64,000 nt of DNA from Rheinheimera sp. GTDB lineage: Bacteria; Pseudomonadota; Gammaproteobacteria; Enterobacterales; Alteromonadaceae. The stretch covers positions 55,633-119,632 of the forward strand of contig SSFI01000057.1 of the NCBI GenBank assembly GCA_008015325.1, written 5' to 3'. The notes beneath the pieces were generated by a model that did not search any database, was not told the origin of the DNA, and saw only the letters and a list, made by a program, of their open reading frames with translations. Each line of letters opens with the position of its first letter. The stretch's first letter is position 1. The position numbers were made by a program, and so were the translations under genes. Shown piece after piece: positions 26,793 to 37,247 of this stretch.

Positions 26793-29768
26793 TCACTGCG
26801 GATTAGGCTGGGTCTGCGGCAACCCGAGGCTATGTGCCCGCCGCAGCCAGTTTTCCAGATCTTCGGCCGGCAGCGGTTTACTCAATAAATAACCCTGAAC
26901 ATCATCAACATCGAGCTGGCGCAGCTGATGCAGCTGACCGGCCAGCTCCACGCCTTCGGCAACAACACGCAGCCCCAGACTGTGGCCAAGTACCACCACC
27001 GAATGCACGATGGCGCGGTCATCCGGGTCGGTCAGCAAATCCCGCACAAAAGAGCGGTCGATTTTCAGTTTATCCAGCGGGAAACTTTTTAAATAAGCCA
27101 GACTGGAGTAGCCGGTGCCAAAATCATCCAGCGCCAGTGTGACACCCAGGCTGCGGATCTGTTGCAGCAACAGCCGGCTTTGTTCCACCTGATCGGCCAG
27201 CACAGATTCGGTCAGCTCCAGTTCGAGCTGGGCCGGCGGTACACCATACTGCGTCAAAGCCTGCTGCAGCTGACGCATAAAATCCGGATGGCGCAGCTGG
27301 ACTGTGGAGATATTCACCGCAACGCGCAAATCCAGCCCTTGCTGACGCCAGCGCGCCAGTTGTTTTAACGCCTGCTGTAACACCCATTCGCCCAGTTCCA
27401 CGATAAAACCAGAATGTTCAGCCAGCGGTATAAACCGCGCCGGGCTGACAAAACCGAGCTGTGGATGTTGCCAGCGCAGCAAGGCTTCCACACTGATGAT
27501 TTGCTCGTCAGCCAGTGACTGCACCGGCTGATAATGCAGGCTGAACTGGCCGGCATATAAGCCACTGCGCATGCCATGTTCCAGCTGCAGTCGGTCATGC
27601 AGCGACTCGGACATCTGTGGGTTATACAAACTGTATCTGTTGCGACCTGAGGCTTTGGCGGCATACAAGGCAATATCGGCCATGCGCTGCAGCTCGGCAA
27701 AACTGAGGCCATGCTGCGGAAACAGCGCAATACCGATACTGGGGCTGACCTGCAACATGCGTTCGTCAACGGCAAAGGCTTCGGCCATCAATAAAATCAG
27801 CTGATGCGCCGTTTGCAGCACATCATGTTCGGTGCGACTGGGTCTTATCAGAATAAATTCATCACCACCCGGCCGGCCCAGCAAGTCCTGCGCCGTTGCC
27901 AGCATGTTCAGCCGATCAGCGACTTGTTTCAGCAAGGCATCGCCGGTGTCGTGCCCCATCGAGTCGTTGATATGCTGGAAGTGGTCCAAATCGATATGAT
28001 AAACCGCCAGCTGTTGCTGTTGCTGCAAAGCGCCGGCCAGCATTTCGCGGGCTTTGTCCTGCAAAGCAGCCCGGTTTGGCAGGCCGGTCAGCTGGTCAAC
28101 AAAGGCCAGTTGCAGAATTTGTTGTTCATACTGGCGATGCTGGGTCATATCATCAACAGTACCAATCATGCCGTCAAAGCGGCCATCTTTCAGTAATGGC
28201 ACCAGCCAGCCACTTAAAAACAGTTGCCGGCCGCCCGGCGTCTGCACCGGTAAAACCTCATACCGTACCGGCGTCAGGCCATGCATGGCGCGATAATAAA
28301 ACGGCCGGAAATGCTGCAACGTATGCTCCGGAAAATCGGTCAGTATATTTTTTCCCAGCAGCTCTGGTTCGGTCATCGACATCAACCGGCTCAGCCCCAG
28401 ATTGAGGTAAATCATCTGATGGCGCGCATTGCCGACCCAAACACCAGTGACCACTTTACTCAGCACTGTGGCATAAAAATCTTTCAGCTGACTGACCGCT
28501 AAATCGGCCTGTTTCAACGCGCTGATATCGGCATTGCTGCCGACCATCCGGCTGGCACGGCCCTGTGCATCACGTTCGATCACCCGCCCCTGACTGAGCA
28601 CCCAAACCCAGTGTCCCTGCTTGTGTTTTAAGCGGAATTCAACCTGATACAGCGGGTCTTGGCCTTTTAAATGCCGCACCAGCGCAATGTGCGCAGCCTG
28701 CACATCATCGGGGTGCAATAAGTCGGTCCAGCTGGCGAAATTTTTGCCGAGTTCGGCGCTCTGATACCCCAGCATCATTTCAGCCTGACCAAAAAACTGT
28801 ACCTTATCCTGCTGCAAATCCAGCTGCCAGATACCAAGGCCAGAACCTTCTAATGCACTGTTGATATGGTCACGGGTGCGGGCACCGGATTGCCGCAAAA
28901 ACGCCAGCAAATAGCTGAACAGGCTCATCACCAGGATATAACTGCTGATGCTGAACAAGGCTTGCAACGGCTCGGGATCAGCAAATATTCCCCGGTTCTG
29001 AATAGTGCCAATCACCGCAAGGCTGGTGATCACAGCCACATTGACCGACGCAGCCCACAGGCCTTGCCGCAGCACTGTCCATAACAACATCAGCAGCGGC
29101 ACAAACAACAAAGTTGGCGACCAGTCGGCAACATCCGGTAACCAAAACACTAATAAGGCGCTCAGCACCGAACAGCCCAGCACGGTCCAGAACCGCCAGC
29201 CAGATACCAACTGCCACTGACTGCGCTGGAAACACAGCAACGGAATACCAAATACCAGAATGCCGAAGCTGTCACCAAACCACCAAGCCAGCATAGTGGA
29301 GAACCACAACGAATCGCTGACATAACCGCTGATCCACAGCTGGCTGGCACCATTCATTGAGGTGATGAGTGTGCCCACGCCAATCGAAAACAACAAAAAC
29401 CAAATCAGGTCGCGCGCATTATCCAGCTGATAACGCAGTTTTTTCGCGGCAAAACAACGTACAGCAAGCGCGGGGCCCAAGGCATTACCAAGACCCAGCG
29501 CAATGCAGCTGGCCAGCGGCAAGCCCTGAAATAGCGTGAGAATAATGACGCTCGCGGCAATAGCGATGCTGTAGATGTAACCCAGCCGCCAAATTACCGC
29601 GATGGTAAAACCGCTGGCAGGCCAAATCAGACTGATATGTTCATTAAAAAACGGCACCTGCAGGCCCAGCCAGCTCAGCGCCAGATGACAGGCACAGACC
29701 AGAGTCATGGTCAGCAACCGGTGTTGGTTAAACCAGGATAAAGCGGGCATGGCGGGTAACAACGGCAC
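26793..29768 (-). CDS. MASE1-PAS-PAS-GGDEF-EAL cyclic-di-GMP protein
   Basis: A 991-residue membrane protein. An N-terminal MASE1 sensor of about eight helices (residues 15-295, with ISLIWPASGFTIAV) is followed by two PAS segments (about 310-550), a GGDEF domain with an intact RPGGDEF signature, and an EAL domain with intact EALLRW, DDFGTGYSSL and LKIDRSF motifs. Both catalytic sites look competent, so it could make or degrade c-di-GMP; in such tandems the phosphodiesterase usually dominates. It is monocistronic, with a non-coding gap on each side. Confidence 0.92.
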   Translation of the reverse strand: MPLLPAMPALSWFNQHRLLTMTLVCACHLALSWLGLQVPFFNEHISLIWPASGFTIAVIWRLGYIYSIAIAASVIILTLFQGLPLASCIALGLGNALGPALAVRCFAAKKLRYQLDNARDLIWFLLFSIGVGTLITSMNGASQLWISGYVSDSLWFSTMLAWWFGDSFGILVFGIPLLCFQRSQWQLVSGWRFWTVLGCSVLSALLVFWLPDVADWSPTLLFVPLLMLLWTVLRQGLWAASVNVAVITSLAVIGTIQNRGIFADPEPLQALFSISSYILVMSLFSYLLAFLRQSGARTRDHINSALEGSGLGIWQLDLQQDKVQFFGQAEMMLGYQSAELGKNFASWTDLLHPDDVQAAHIALVRHLKGQDPLYQVEFRLKHKQGHWVWVLSQGRVIERDAQGRASRMVGSNADISALKQADLAVSQLKDFYATVLSKVVTGVWVGNARHQMIYLNLGLSRLMSMTEPELLGKNILTDFPEHTLQHFRPFYYRAMHGLTPVRYEVLPVQTPGGRQLFLSGWLVPLLKDGRFDGMIGTVDDMTQHRQYEQQILQLAFVDQLTGLPNRAALQDKAREMLAGALQQQQQLAVYHIDLDHFQHINDSMGHDTGDALLKQVADRLNMLATAQDLLGRPGGDEFILIRPSRTEHDVLQTAHQLILLMAEAFAVDERMLQVSPSIGIALFPQHGLSFAELQRMADIALYAAKASGRNRYSLYNPQMSESLHDRLQLEHGMRSGLYAGQFSLHYQPVQSLADEQIISVEALLRWQHPQLGFVSPARFIPLAEHSGFIVELGEWVLQQALKQLARWRQQGLDLRVAVNISTVQLRHPDFMRQLQQALTQYGVPPAQLELELTESVLADQVEQSRLLLQQIRSLGVTLALDDFGTGYSSLAYLKSFPLDKLKIDRSFVRDLLTDPDDRAIVHSVVVLGHSLGLRVVAEGVELAGQLHQLRQLDVDDVQGYLLSKPLPAEDLENWLRRAHSLGLPQTQPNPQ

Positions 29769-29878
29769 TGAATATTTCCCCGACTGGAGCTGTCAAAACT
29801 CCGAGTATAGCCATAGCGGGCGCCGACGTAAAAGAGATTGGGATCCCCGGCTGAATAGCGGCAAATCCCGTTAAAAAG

Positions 29879-30379
29879 CTAGTTTGTGCGTTGGTGGATT
29901 TGCTCTAATAACACTTCAGCACTGCTGACTTCAAAAGTCTTGGGCGCATCCAAATTAAGCAGCTGAACCACACCGTCGACGACCAGCATGCTATAACGCA
30001 GCGAACGGATGCCACCAAAATCACCGCTGTCAGTCGCCATGCCAATAGCGCTGGCAAATGCACCGGCGCCGTCAGCGATAAACTGCACATCACCGGCCTG
30101 TTGTTGTTTACCCCAGGCGTCCAGCACGTACGCATCATTAACTGCAGTACAGAGGATCCGGTCGACACCGGCCTGAAAAAACTGTTCGGCCAGCGCGATA
30201 AAACCGGGCAAATGTGCCGCACTGCAGGTGGGCGTAAATGCGCCCGGCAGTGCAAATAACACGACAGTTTCACCGGCAAACAGCTGCGCCGTGGTTAAAG
30301 TCACCAGACCATTGTCGGTCAGGCGCTGAAAGTTGGCGGCCGGTAAGGCCTGACCAACGGTTATCCGATTGTCACTCAT
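29879..30379 (-). CDS. peroxiredoxin (Prx5/AhpE-like family)
   Basis: A 166-residue cytosolic peroxiredoxin with the peroxidatic motif PGAFTPTCS (Cys52), typical of the Prx5 group, which reduces H2O2 and alkyl hydroperoxides with glutathione or thioredoxin. A TTG four codons upstream falls inside the GGGAG ribosome site, so the ATG at 30379 is used. It is read in the same direction as rsmJ, 25 bp away, so co-transcription is likely. Confidence 0.88.
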   Translation of the reverse strand: MSDNRITVGQALPAANFQRLTDNGLVTLTTAQLFAGETVVLFALPGAFTPTCSAAHLPGFIALAEQFFQAGVDRILCTAVNDAYVLDAWGKQQQAGDVQFIADGAGAFASAIGMATDSGDFGGIRSLRYSMLVVDGVVQLLNLDAPKTFEVSSAEVLLEQIHQRTN

Positions 30380-30404
30380 CTCTACTCCCAAATATCAACA
30401 CGCC

Positions 30405-31169
30405 CTAAAAACCGGCGTTGACATACACATCAAATCTGTTGTTTTTGCCTTCAATACTCATGGTCGGTTTTTGCCCGGCGAGATACCCGGCATAACCCGG
30501 TCTTTTGACCACCACCCGGTGCGTCGCCAGTGCCAGCGCCGGCGCCAGTAAAGCATCGGCATCGTCGTCGGCGCCTACCACGTCATGAAAAGCGCGCATT
30601 TCTTTTTTCACCAGTGCCGATTTCTCCCGTGGCGGGAACATCGGGTCGAGAAACACCACATCGGCCTGCGGTAAGGTGCTAAGGGCCTGTAACGCGCTCA
30701 AATGCACCAACTGCATCCGTGTCGGCAACCAGTCGGCCGTTTGTGCGTCCAGCGCCGCCCGGCGCAGGCCATCCGCCAATAACGCCGCCACGGCAGGATT
30801 ACGTTCCACCAGCGTGACGTGTGCGCCTAAACTCGCCAGCACAAAAGCGTCGCGGCCAAGGCCGGCCGTCGCATCAATCACCCGCAGCTGCGGCTTTTTA
30901 CCAAGCCCGACCGCTTTGGCAATGCCCTCGCCTTTACCACCGCCGAATTTGCGCCGGTAAGTCGCAGCGCCGCTGGCAAAATCAACAAGAATGTCACCTT
31001 GTTTTGGCAATTCGGCATTGCGCAGCACCAAAGCACCATCCTGCAAAGTCAGATACCAGCCCTGCGGTACGTCAGATCCCACCAGCGCAAAAGGTGCCAA
31101 CAAGGCCTCAAGTTCTGCCTGCAGCGGGCCGGCCAGCCCGGCGCGGAATAATGTCGTCTGGGTCTGCAT
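30405..31169 (-). CDS. rsmJ: 16S rRNA (guanine-1516-N2)-methyltransferase RsmJ
   Basis: A 254-residue SAM-dependent methyltransferase with motif [20 protein letters not shown], the catalytic-type LDPMFPP, and the RsmJ-specific [18 protein letters not shown]. It methylates G1516 of 16S rRNA. In E. coli rsmJ sits beside prlC; here both are in the same leftward run with two genes between. Its start overlaps the stop of the glycosylase gene by one base (TGATG). Confidence 0.93.
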   Translation of the reverse strand: MQTQTTLFRAGLAGPLQAELEALLAPFALVGSDVPQGWYLTLQDGALVLRNAELPKQGDILVDFASGAATYRRKFGGGKGEGIAKAVGLGKKPQLRVIDATAGLGRDAFVLASLGAHVTLVERNPAVAALLADGLRRAALDAQTADWLPTRMQLVHLSALQALSTLPQADVVFLDPMFPPREKSALVKKEMRAFHDVVGADDDADALLAPALALATHRVVVKRPGYAGYLAGQKPTMSIEGKNNRFDVYVNAGF

Positions 31170-31876
31170 CAGTCCGCCTGCGCCCGGCTAAAACCGACGC
31201 GGTTGTCGCCAACACTCATCGATACGATCTGACTGATTTGCTGCAAAGGCCGGCCGGATTGTTGCTGCCAGTCGTTAAACTGCGCCTGAATTTTTTTCAG
31301 GCTGCTCTGGCTACTGAGCCCACCGTCGATGACCTGATAAGCGCGCAGATAAGCTTCCACATCCTGACTGAGTAAAAAAGTATCTTTGCCCATGGCCCGC
31401 AGGCTGTAAGCGCCGGTATTGCCGCCAAGCCGGGCGCCGCGTTTTTTCAGCAGCGCCCATAACTCAATGATGCGTTCACCCGGCCACTGCGCGATCAACT
31501 CGGTAAAAGAGCCGTGCTCCTGCTCCAGTTCATGGATCATCAGCGCATTGGCCTGAATACTGAGCACTTTGCCGGCGTTACGGATAATGCGCGGATCTGC
31601 GGCTTTTTCTGCCAGCATTTCGTCGGACAACAGCAGGATTTTTTCCGGCGCAAAGTCAAAAAATACTTCGCGAAAACCTGGCCATTTTTGCTCCACGACG
31701 CGCCAGACAAAACCACTCTGGAATACTTTTTTGCTAAAGGCACTGAGCCAGTCGGCATTGCTGTAACGCTGTAATTGCGCGGGACTGAGCGGCTGCCCTA
31801 ATAAGGCCTCCAGCGCCGCAGTACCGCCTTTACGCTCGGCAGCGCGTTGATAAATACTGTTAAATTGTTCGACCAT
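31169..31876 (-). CDS. DNA-3-methyladenine glycosylase I family protein (divergent)
   Basis: A 235-residue protein with Tag-like features: an early [11 protein letters not shown], then [34 protein letters not shown] and [15 protein letters not shown], which match the HhH-type alkyl-base glycosylase fold of the Tag group. Tag removes 3-methyladenine. The protein is longer and more divergent than E. coli Tag (187 aa), and the usual zinc Cys/His set is not evident, so substrate is uncertain. It is coupled to rsmJ by a stop-start overlap. Confidence 0.75.
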   Translation of the reverse strand: MVEQFNSIYQRAAERKGGTAALEALLGQPLSPAQLQRYSNADWLSAFSKKVFQSGFVWRVVEQKWPGFREVFFDFAPEKILLLSDEMLAEKAADPRIIRNAGKVLSIQANALMIHELEQEHGSFTELIAQWPGERIIELWALLKKRGARLGGNTGAYSLRAMGKDTFLLSQDVEAYLRAYQVIDGGLSSQSSLKKIQAQFNDWQQQSGRPLQQISQIVSMSVGDNRVGFSRAQAD

Positions 31877-31926
31877 CAGACTGTTATCCCGCTTCTGTCC
31901 TGCTTTGATTCAGCATCGGCTGTGCT

Positions 31927-32475
31927 TCAGATGGCATCGCCAGTGCCGCTGGCCACACAAAAACCACCCACCAAGGACACGCCTGGCTCCGGCACCACAG
32001 CGCAGTCTGACACCAGCCCCAGCCGTTGCTGCTCGGCCTGCACAAGTTGGTTATAACGCGACACTTTTTGCAGTAACAGGGGTTCATCCAGCCCTTGTGT
32101 GGAATAAATCAGATAAGACGCCGGACCGCCGCAGGGTTTATGGCCAAAGCCTACTTTTTTACATTGTGCCGGCTCGGTCGCCGCTGCAGTGCCAACCATG
32201 GCTTTAATTTCAGCAAGTAATGCAGCACTTTCCCCCGCCAGACTGGTGGCTGCGGCAGAAACGGACTGCAGGCCTGATGTCGGCGCGGCCTGGATATTGT
32301 CATGCGACATAGCAAGCTCCTCAGCAACTTTGCTCTCAGAGGTTGGTTTCTCAGAGGTTGGTTTCTCAGAGGTTGGGGGCACCACGGTGTTGGGGGCTGT
32401 AGTTGGCCCACAGCCAGCGAGCAGCAGAGCGCTGCTCAGCCAGACTGCCGCACACAGCGTTGGGCGCGACGTCAT
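31927..32475 (-). CDS. lipoprotein with GHKPCGGP motif
   Basis: A 182-residue lipoprotein (lipobox LLAGC near residue 22). After the anchor comes a linker with three tandem TSEKP/TSESK units, then a C-terminal domain with GFGHKPCGGPASYLIYS and two more Cys (DCAVVPEP, GGFCVAS). I associate the GHKPCGGP domain with small secreted proteins of unknown role; the four Cys could form two disulfides. Its start overlaps the prlC stop by 4 bp (ATGA), so it is co-translated with the oligopeptidase. Confidence 0.7.
   Translation of the reverse strand: MTSRPTLCAAVWLSSALLLAGCGPTTAPNTVVPPTSEKPTSEKPTSESKVAEELAMSHDNIQAAPTSGLQSVSAAATSLAGESAALLAEIKAMVGTAAATEPAQCKKVGFGHKPCGGPASYLIYSTQGLDEPLLLQKVSRYNQLVQAEQQRLGLVSDCAVVPEPGVSLVGGFCVASGTGDAI
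32334..32376. repeat. 15-bp tandem repeat, nearly three copies
   Basis: TCTCAGAGGTTGGTT is repeated twice exactly and a third time to 13 bp, inside the lipoprotein gene. The 15-bp unit keeps frame and encodes the TSEKP repeats, so copy number can vary without breaking the gene. Confidence 0.9.
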
Positions 32476-34508
32476 GCTGCAATACCCATATGGCGTAACA
32501 GCGCGGCATTAGACGGTTCACGGCCCCGGAAGGCTTTAAACAGTTCCATCGGTTCGGCACTGCCGCCACGTTCCAGAATGCAATGCAGGAAATCACGGCC
32601 GGTCGCTGCGTTAAAAATGCCTTCTTCTTCAAAGCGGCTGAACGCATCGGCGGACAACACTTCCGCCCACAGATAACTGTAATAACCTGCGCCGTAACCG
32701 CCGGCAAAAATATGGCTGAAGCTATGCTGGAAGCGGTTAAAACGCGGCGGCACTATCACCGACACCTGGCTGCGCACATCGTCCAGCAGCTGCTGCACAC
32801 GGCCGCCTTGTGCCGGGTTATATTCGGCGTGTAAGCGGAAATCAAACAGGGCAAATTCGAGCTGACGGACTAAAAACATCGCGCTCTGGAAATTCTTTGC
32901 CGCCAGCATTTTATCCAGCAGCGCCTGTGGCAGCGGTTCGCCGGATTCATAATGACCGGAAATAATGGCTAAGGCCTCCGGCGACCAGCACCAGTTTTCC
33001 ATAAACTGACTCGGTAACTCGACCGCGTCCCAGGGCACACCGTTGATGCCGGCAACAGCACTGGCGTCGACCTGCGTCAGCATATGATGCAAACCATGGC
33101 CAAACTCATGGAACAAGGTCACCACTTCGTCATGGGTAAACAGCGCCGGCTTGCCACCGACCGGTTTGTTGAAATTACAGGTCAGGTACGCCACCGGATG
33201 CTGCAGGCTGCCGTCGGCGCGATGGCGGCGGCCCTGGCAGTCGTCCATCCAGGCACCACCGCGTTTTTTCGCCCGCGCGTATAAATCGAGGTAAAAACTA
33301 CCGCGCAAAGCACCGGTTTCATCATGAATATCAAAGAACTGCACATCCGGATGCCAGACATCGACACCAGCGCGCTCGGTGACTGTCACGCCAAAGAGTT
33401 TGTTCAGCACTGTGAATAAACCAGCCAGCACTTTGGGCTGCGGGAAATACGGCCGCAGCAGTTCGTCATTGATGGCATATTTCGCCATTTTCAGTTTTTC
33501 GGCGTAATAGGTCACATCCCAGGCGTTGAGCTGACCGACGCCATATTCGGCTTTGGCAAAAGCCGTCAGTTCGGCTAAATCCTGCTGCGCCTGCGGTTTG
33601 GCCCGGCGGGCCAAATCTTCGAGGAAATCCAGCACTTGTTGCGGGTTTTCCGCCATTTTAGTGGCGAGCGATTCTTCTGCTGCATTGTTAAAATCAAGCA
33701 ATTGCGCCAGTTCATGCCGCAGCGCCAGCGTTTCTTCAATCAGTGGCGTGTTGTCAAACTGACCAGCGGTCGGGCCCTGATCCGAAGCTCGGGTGCAATA
33801 AGCGCTGTACATTTCCTGCCGCAGCGCCGCGTTGTCGGCATAAGTCATCACCGCGATATAGCTAGGGAATTCCAGCGTAAACACATAACCTTCCACTTCA
33901 CGCGCCTGTGCCGCTTCCTGCGCCGCCAACAAGGCATCTTCCGGCAAGCCGGTTAATTCGGAAACGTCAGTGACCTGCTTAAACCAGGCCTGAGTGGCAT
34001 CCAGGCAATGATTGGAGAAAGTGGACGCCAAATCTGAACTGCGGCTTTGAATTTCGCCGTAACGTTGTTTTTTCGCCTCCGGCAGGCCGATGCCGGATAA
34101 TTTAAAATCACGCAGCGCGTTCTGAATCACTTTTTGCTGCGCCGGCGTCAGCGTGGCGTATTCGGCACTTTGTGCCAGTTCCTGATAAGCCTGATACAAG
34201 CCTTCATGCTGGCCAACCCAGGTGCTGTAATCGGATAAAAGCGGCAGGCAACTTTCATAGGCTTCACGCAGTTCTGGTGACGACAATACCGAATTTAAAT
34301 GCGACACCGGCGACCAGAGCCGGCTTAAGTGGTCGGCACTTTCTTCAGTGGCACACAAGCTCTGCCAGCTGACCGGCCGGGTGGCCACCGCCTGCTCCAC
34401 TGCAGTGCGGCAGCGCTCTAAGGCTTGCTCAACCGCCGGTTTGACCGCATCGGGCGTGATCTGACTAAAAGGAGGTAAACCGGTAAATTCTAAAAGGATA
34501 TTGCTCAT
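32472..34508 (-). CDS. prlC: oligopeptidase A (PrlC), M3 family
   Basis: A 678-residue cytosolic zinc oligopeptidase with HEFGH at 467-471 and the downstream substrate-binding region FAGGYGAGYYSYLWAEVLSADAF. There is no signal peptide, in keeping with PrlC, which degrades short peptides and signal-peptide remnants. Length matches E. coli (680). It heads a leftward set with the lipoprotein, a Tag-like protein and rsmJ, keeping the prlC-rsmJ association. A second M3 enzyme at 38551 is exported. Confidence 0.94.
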   Translation of the reverse strand: MSNILLEFTGLPPFSQITPDAVKPAVEQALERCRTAVEQAVATRPVSWQSLCATEESADHLSRLWSPVSHLNSVLSSPELREAYESCLPLLSDYSTWVGQHEGLYQAYQELAQSAEYATLTPAQQKVIQNALRDFKLSGIGLPEAKKQRYGEIQSRSSDLASTFSNHCLDATQAWFKQVTDVSELTGLPEDALLAAQEAAQAREVEGYVFTLEFPSYIAVMTYADNAALRQEMYSAYCTRASDQGPTAGQFDNTPLIEETLALRHELAQLLDFNNAAEESLATKMAENPQQVLDFLEDLARRAKPQAQQDLAELTAFAKAEYGVGQLNAWDVTYYAEKLKMAKYAINDELLRPYFPQPKVLAGLFTVLNKLFGVTVTERAGVDVWHPDVQFFDIHDETGALRGSFYLDLYARAKKRGGAWMDDCQGRRHRADGSLQHPVAYLTCNFNKPVGGKPALFTHDEVVTLFHEFGHGLHHMLTQVDASAVAGINGVPWDAVELPSQFMENWCWSPEALAIISGHYESGEPLPQALLDKMLAAKNFQSAMFLVRQLEFALFDFRLHAEYNPAQGGRVQQLLDDVRSQVSVIVPPRFNRFQHSFSHIFAGGYGAGYYSYLWAEVLSADAFSRFEEEGIFNAATGRDFLHCILERGGSAEPMELFKAFRGREPSNAALLRHMGIAA

Positions 34509-34627
34509 AACGAACCTGCAAAGTCGAAGCGCCCGAATGCCGGGCCGGAGATAAACATATAATGGGGTAGCACGGCGCGCATCTCAAGGGCTGGTGCGGA
34601 TTCGTCCGCCTGTTGAAGTCGGCTGGA

Positions 34628-37225
34628 TCAGGCTTGCTGTGGCTCACTGATTGTGGTGCTTCGCGACGCCTGCTGCTGTCTCGCCAGCCAGCGCGGCACG
34701 TCAGCCGCTGGCATTGGCCGAGCAATCAGATAGCCCTGTACCGCATCAATGCCGTTTAAGGTCAGGAAATCCAGCTGCCGTTGCTGCTCGACGCCTTCAC
34801 AAATCACCGTCATCTCCAGCGCTTTGCCAAGCTTAATAGCGCCGGCCAGCAATTGTTCGCGGTGAGTATCCAGCATGGTCAGCAGTGCCATATCAATTTT
34901 CAGTTCGCTGACCGGTAAATTACCAAGTTTGGTCAGCATCGACTGACCAGCACCAAAATCGTCCATCACCAGAATGCTGCCAGCCTGTTTCAGCAACTGC
35001 AGCGACTTATGCACCGCCGGCGAATCCGGTGCCAAAGCGCTTTCTGCCAGTTCAAACTTCACCCGCTGCGCCGGCGGATATTTTTGTTCATGCTGCAGGA
35101 TGCTGCTGATCAACGCCGGATTTTCTAAATCCTGCGCCGACAGGTTCATCGAAATGGGCAATATAATGCGTTGCTCCAGCCACTGATTCTGCACTTTACG
35201 CACTTCTTTATAGACCCAGGCGGTGATGCTACTCATCAGCCCCGCTTCTTCCGCCAGCGGAATAAACACTGCAGGCGATACCGGGCCAAATTGCGGATTT
35301 TGCCAGCGGATAAAGGCCTCGGCACCAAACGGCTGCTGCGTGCTCACCTGCAACAAAGGCTGAAACAACAAACTGAATTCGCCGGCACTACAGGCATGCG
35401 CCAGCCCGGCCAGCAACGCCAGCCGCTGCCGGCTGTCGGCACCCAGCTGATGTTGATAGCCGAGGTGGCCGGCGGTCTTTTGCACAAAACTGAGCGCCAG
35501 CGCCGCATGCGCAATCAACTCTTCTGCGTCCTGACCAAATTCGCTGCTGACGGTGACTGAGGCGTAATGCGGTTTGAAGTCCGGCGTAAAACCGTCGACG
35601 GTGAATTTCTGATGCAGCAGTTTGCGGATACCCGTCAGCACCGGCACAAAATCAGTGTGCTGGACCAGCAACGCAAAACGATCGATCGCCAGCGAATACA
35701 AGGTCTGATGCCGTTCAGCGCCAAGACTGACGACTGCTGTGCCGTGACGCTGGCATAACACCAGCAAAGAGTCGACATAAGCGTTCAAAATCGCCGTCGC
35801 CTGCCGCCGGCCTAACACTGCTTCAATCCGGCTGTATTGCTTAAATTCGAGCAATAACAATCGGTAACGTGATCGGTTTTGCTGCAGCTCATGGTTCAGC
35901 AGTTCAACCAGCGCCAGCCTCGACCCCAGACCATAAAAAGGCGCTATTTTCGAGCGGTTCAGCTCCAGCTGCTGTAACTTACTCAGCTGCTCGTTGCGCT
36001 CCAGCAAGGCTTGTTGCACCTGCGCCTGCCAGGCTTTTTCCAGGTAAATGCCAAGCACCAGACTGCTGGTCATCAGTACGGCGGCGAGCGTCGTACCCAG
36101 CTCCAACGCCGAGCGCGTCAACGCTGATTCAGCGATAAAACCCAAAGCCCGCAGCGCCGCCAGCACAACGCTTAGCATCAGCACTGACATCGGCAACAAA
36201 AACAACACCGCTTTGCGCCGCTGTATTTTCAGCATCCACAGGCCTGTGATTAAAGTGACCAGCACACACAGCTGCATCAGATAAACCGCCAGCTGTTTCA
36301 GCTGGCTCTGCCAGGTGTAGGACTGCAACAAAGCGCTGATTTGTGTGGCCGCGAACAACAACACGGCCGATGCCATCAGCAGGCCAAATAAACGCGCTAA
36401 CCAGCCGGTTTTCAGCTGGAAATAACTGCGGACAAAACCACTGCAGGTGAACACGGCAAGCGGCAGACACCATTCGGTCAACCGGTTCCAGCCCGGTTTC
36501 TCTGGCCATAACCACTGAAACGGCAAACCATTCAGTTCAGCCTGCACTGCTGTGATACACAGCAGCAGGCCACTGAACAGGTGCAGGCTGTGCTGACGGG
36601 TCACAGTTGCCAGCAACACCGCAAGCAAGGCGGCGAACAATAAAATGCCGAGGAAAAAACTATGCAACATCTGCTGGCGCGCTGCCTGTTGCAAAGCAGC
36701 TTCTTTCGCCACATAACGCAGCGGCAACACGCTTTGGCCGACGTTGTTCAGCCGCACCAGCAGCTCGGCTTTATCGCGCTGCCAGCTGGCCTCAACCGGG
36801 AACATCAGACTGCTGACCGGGATCAGCCGGTTGGCAAAAGGCCGCTGGTCGCCACTTTGCATCTGCAGGCGCAGCTGATCGTCTGGTGTCAGCAGATAAA
36901 AATCCACTGCATCGAGAAAAGGTGCATCGAGTGATAACACATAGTCATACCGCGGCTCCAGCACCAGCCGGAACCAAAGCGTGCCGAGGCCATAGCCCAG
37001 CGGTCGACCCGGATCTGCTAATAATTGCCAGCGTTCTGGCGGGATTTGCCGGGCCTGTTGCGGGCTTTGCACTGCAGCGTCCTGTAACAACCAGACCTGT
37101 ACCGGCTGCGGCGCCAGATCATCACGGCCGCTGCCAAACATCAGATACAGACACAAGGTCACGACGGCCAATAACACCAGACCGCTCAGCCACAACGCTT
37201 TCGGCAGGACGACCGGTGATTTCAA
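34628..37225 (-). CDS. 7TM-DISM receptor with degenerate GGDEF and EAL domains
   Basis: An 865-residue protein. After a leader helix comes a periplasmic domain of the 7TMR-DISMED2 kind (about residues 40-170), seven membrane helices (about 185-395), a GGDEF-like domain whose signature is replaced by SLAIDRF and so should not make c-di-GMP, and an EAL domain. In the EAL domain the motif reads EAFIRW, but Glu (FELAES), DDFGAGQS, Lys (LKID) and CEGVE remain. It may be a weak phosphodiesterase or a c-di-GMP receptor. It lies 22 bp downstream of the acetyltransferase gene on the same strand. Confidence 0.87.
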   Translation of the reverse strand: MKSPVVLPKALWLSGLVLLAVVTLCLYLMFGSGRDDLAPQPVQVWLLQDAAVQSPQQARQIPPERWQLLADPGRPLGYGLGTLWFRLVLEPRYDYVLSLDAPFLDAVDFYLLTPDDQLRLQMQSGDQRPFANRLIPVSSLMFPVEASWQRDKAELLVRLNNVGQSVLPLRYVAKEAALQQAARQQMLHSFFLGILLFAALLAVLLATVTRQHSLHLFSGLLLCITAVQAELNGLPFQWLWPEKPGWNRLTEWCLPLAVFTCSGFVRSYFQLKTGWLARLFGLLMASAVLLFAATQISALLQSYTWQSQLKQLAVYLMQLCVLVTLITGLWMLKIQRRKAVLFLLPMSVLMLSVVLAALRALGFIAESALTRSALELGTTLAAVLMTSSLVLGIYLEKAWQAQVQQALLERNEQLSKLQQLELNRSKIAPFYGLGSRLALVELLNHELQQNRSRYRLLLLEFKQYSRIEAVLGRRQATAILNAYVDSLLVLCQRHGTAVVSLGAERHQTLYSLAIDRFALLVQHTDFVPVLTGIRKLLHQKFTVDGFTPDFKPHYASVTVSSEFGQDAEELIAHAALALSFVQKTAGHLGYQHQLGADSRQRLALLAGLAHACSAGEFSLLFQPLLQVSTQQPFGAEAFIRWQNPQFGPVSPAVFIPLAEEAGLMSSITAWVYKEVRKVQNQWLEQRIILPISMNLSAQDLENPALISSILQHEQKYPPAQRVKFELAESALAPDSPAVHKSLQLLKQAGSILVMDDFGAGQSMLTKLGNLPVSELKIDMALLTMLDTHREQLLAGAIKLGKALEMTVICEGVEQQRQLDFLTLNGIDAVQGYLIARPMPAADVPRWLARQQQASRSTTISEPQQA

Positions 37226-37247
37226 AGTACCGCCCCTGCTGCTGCGG

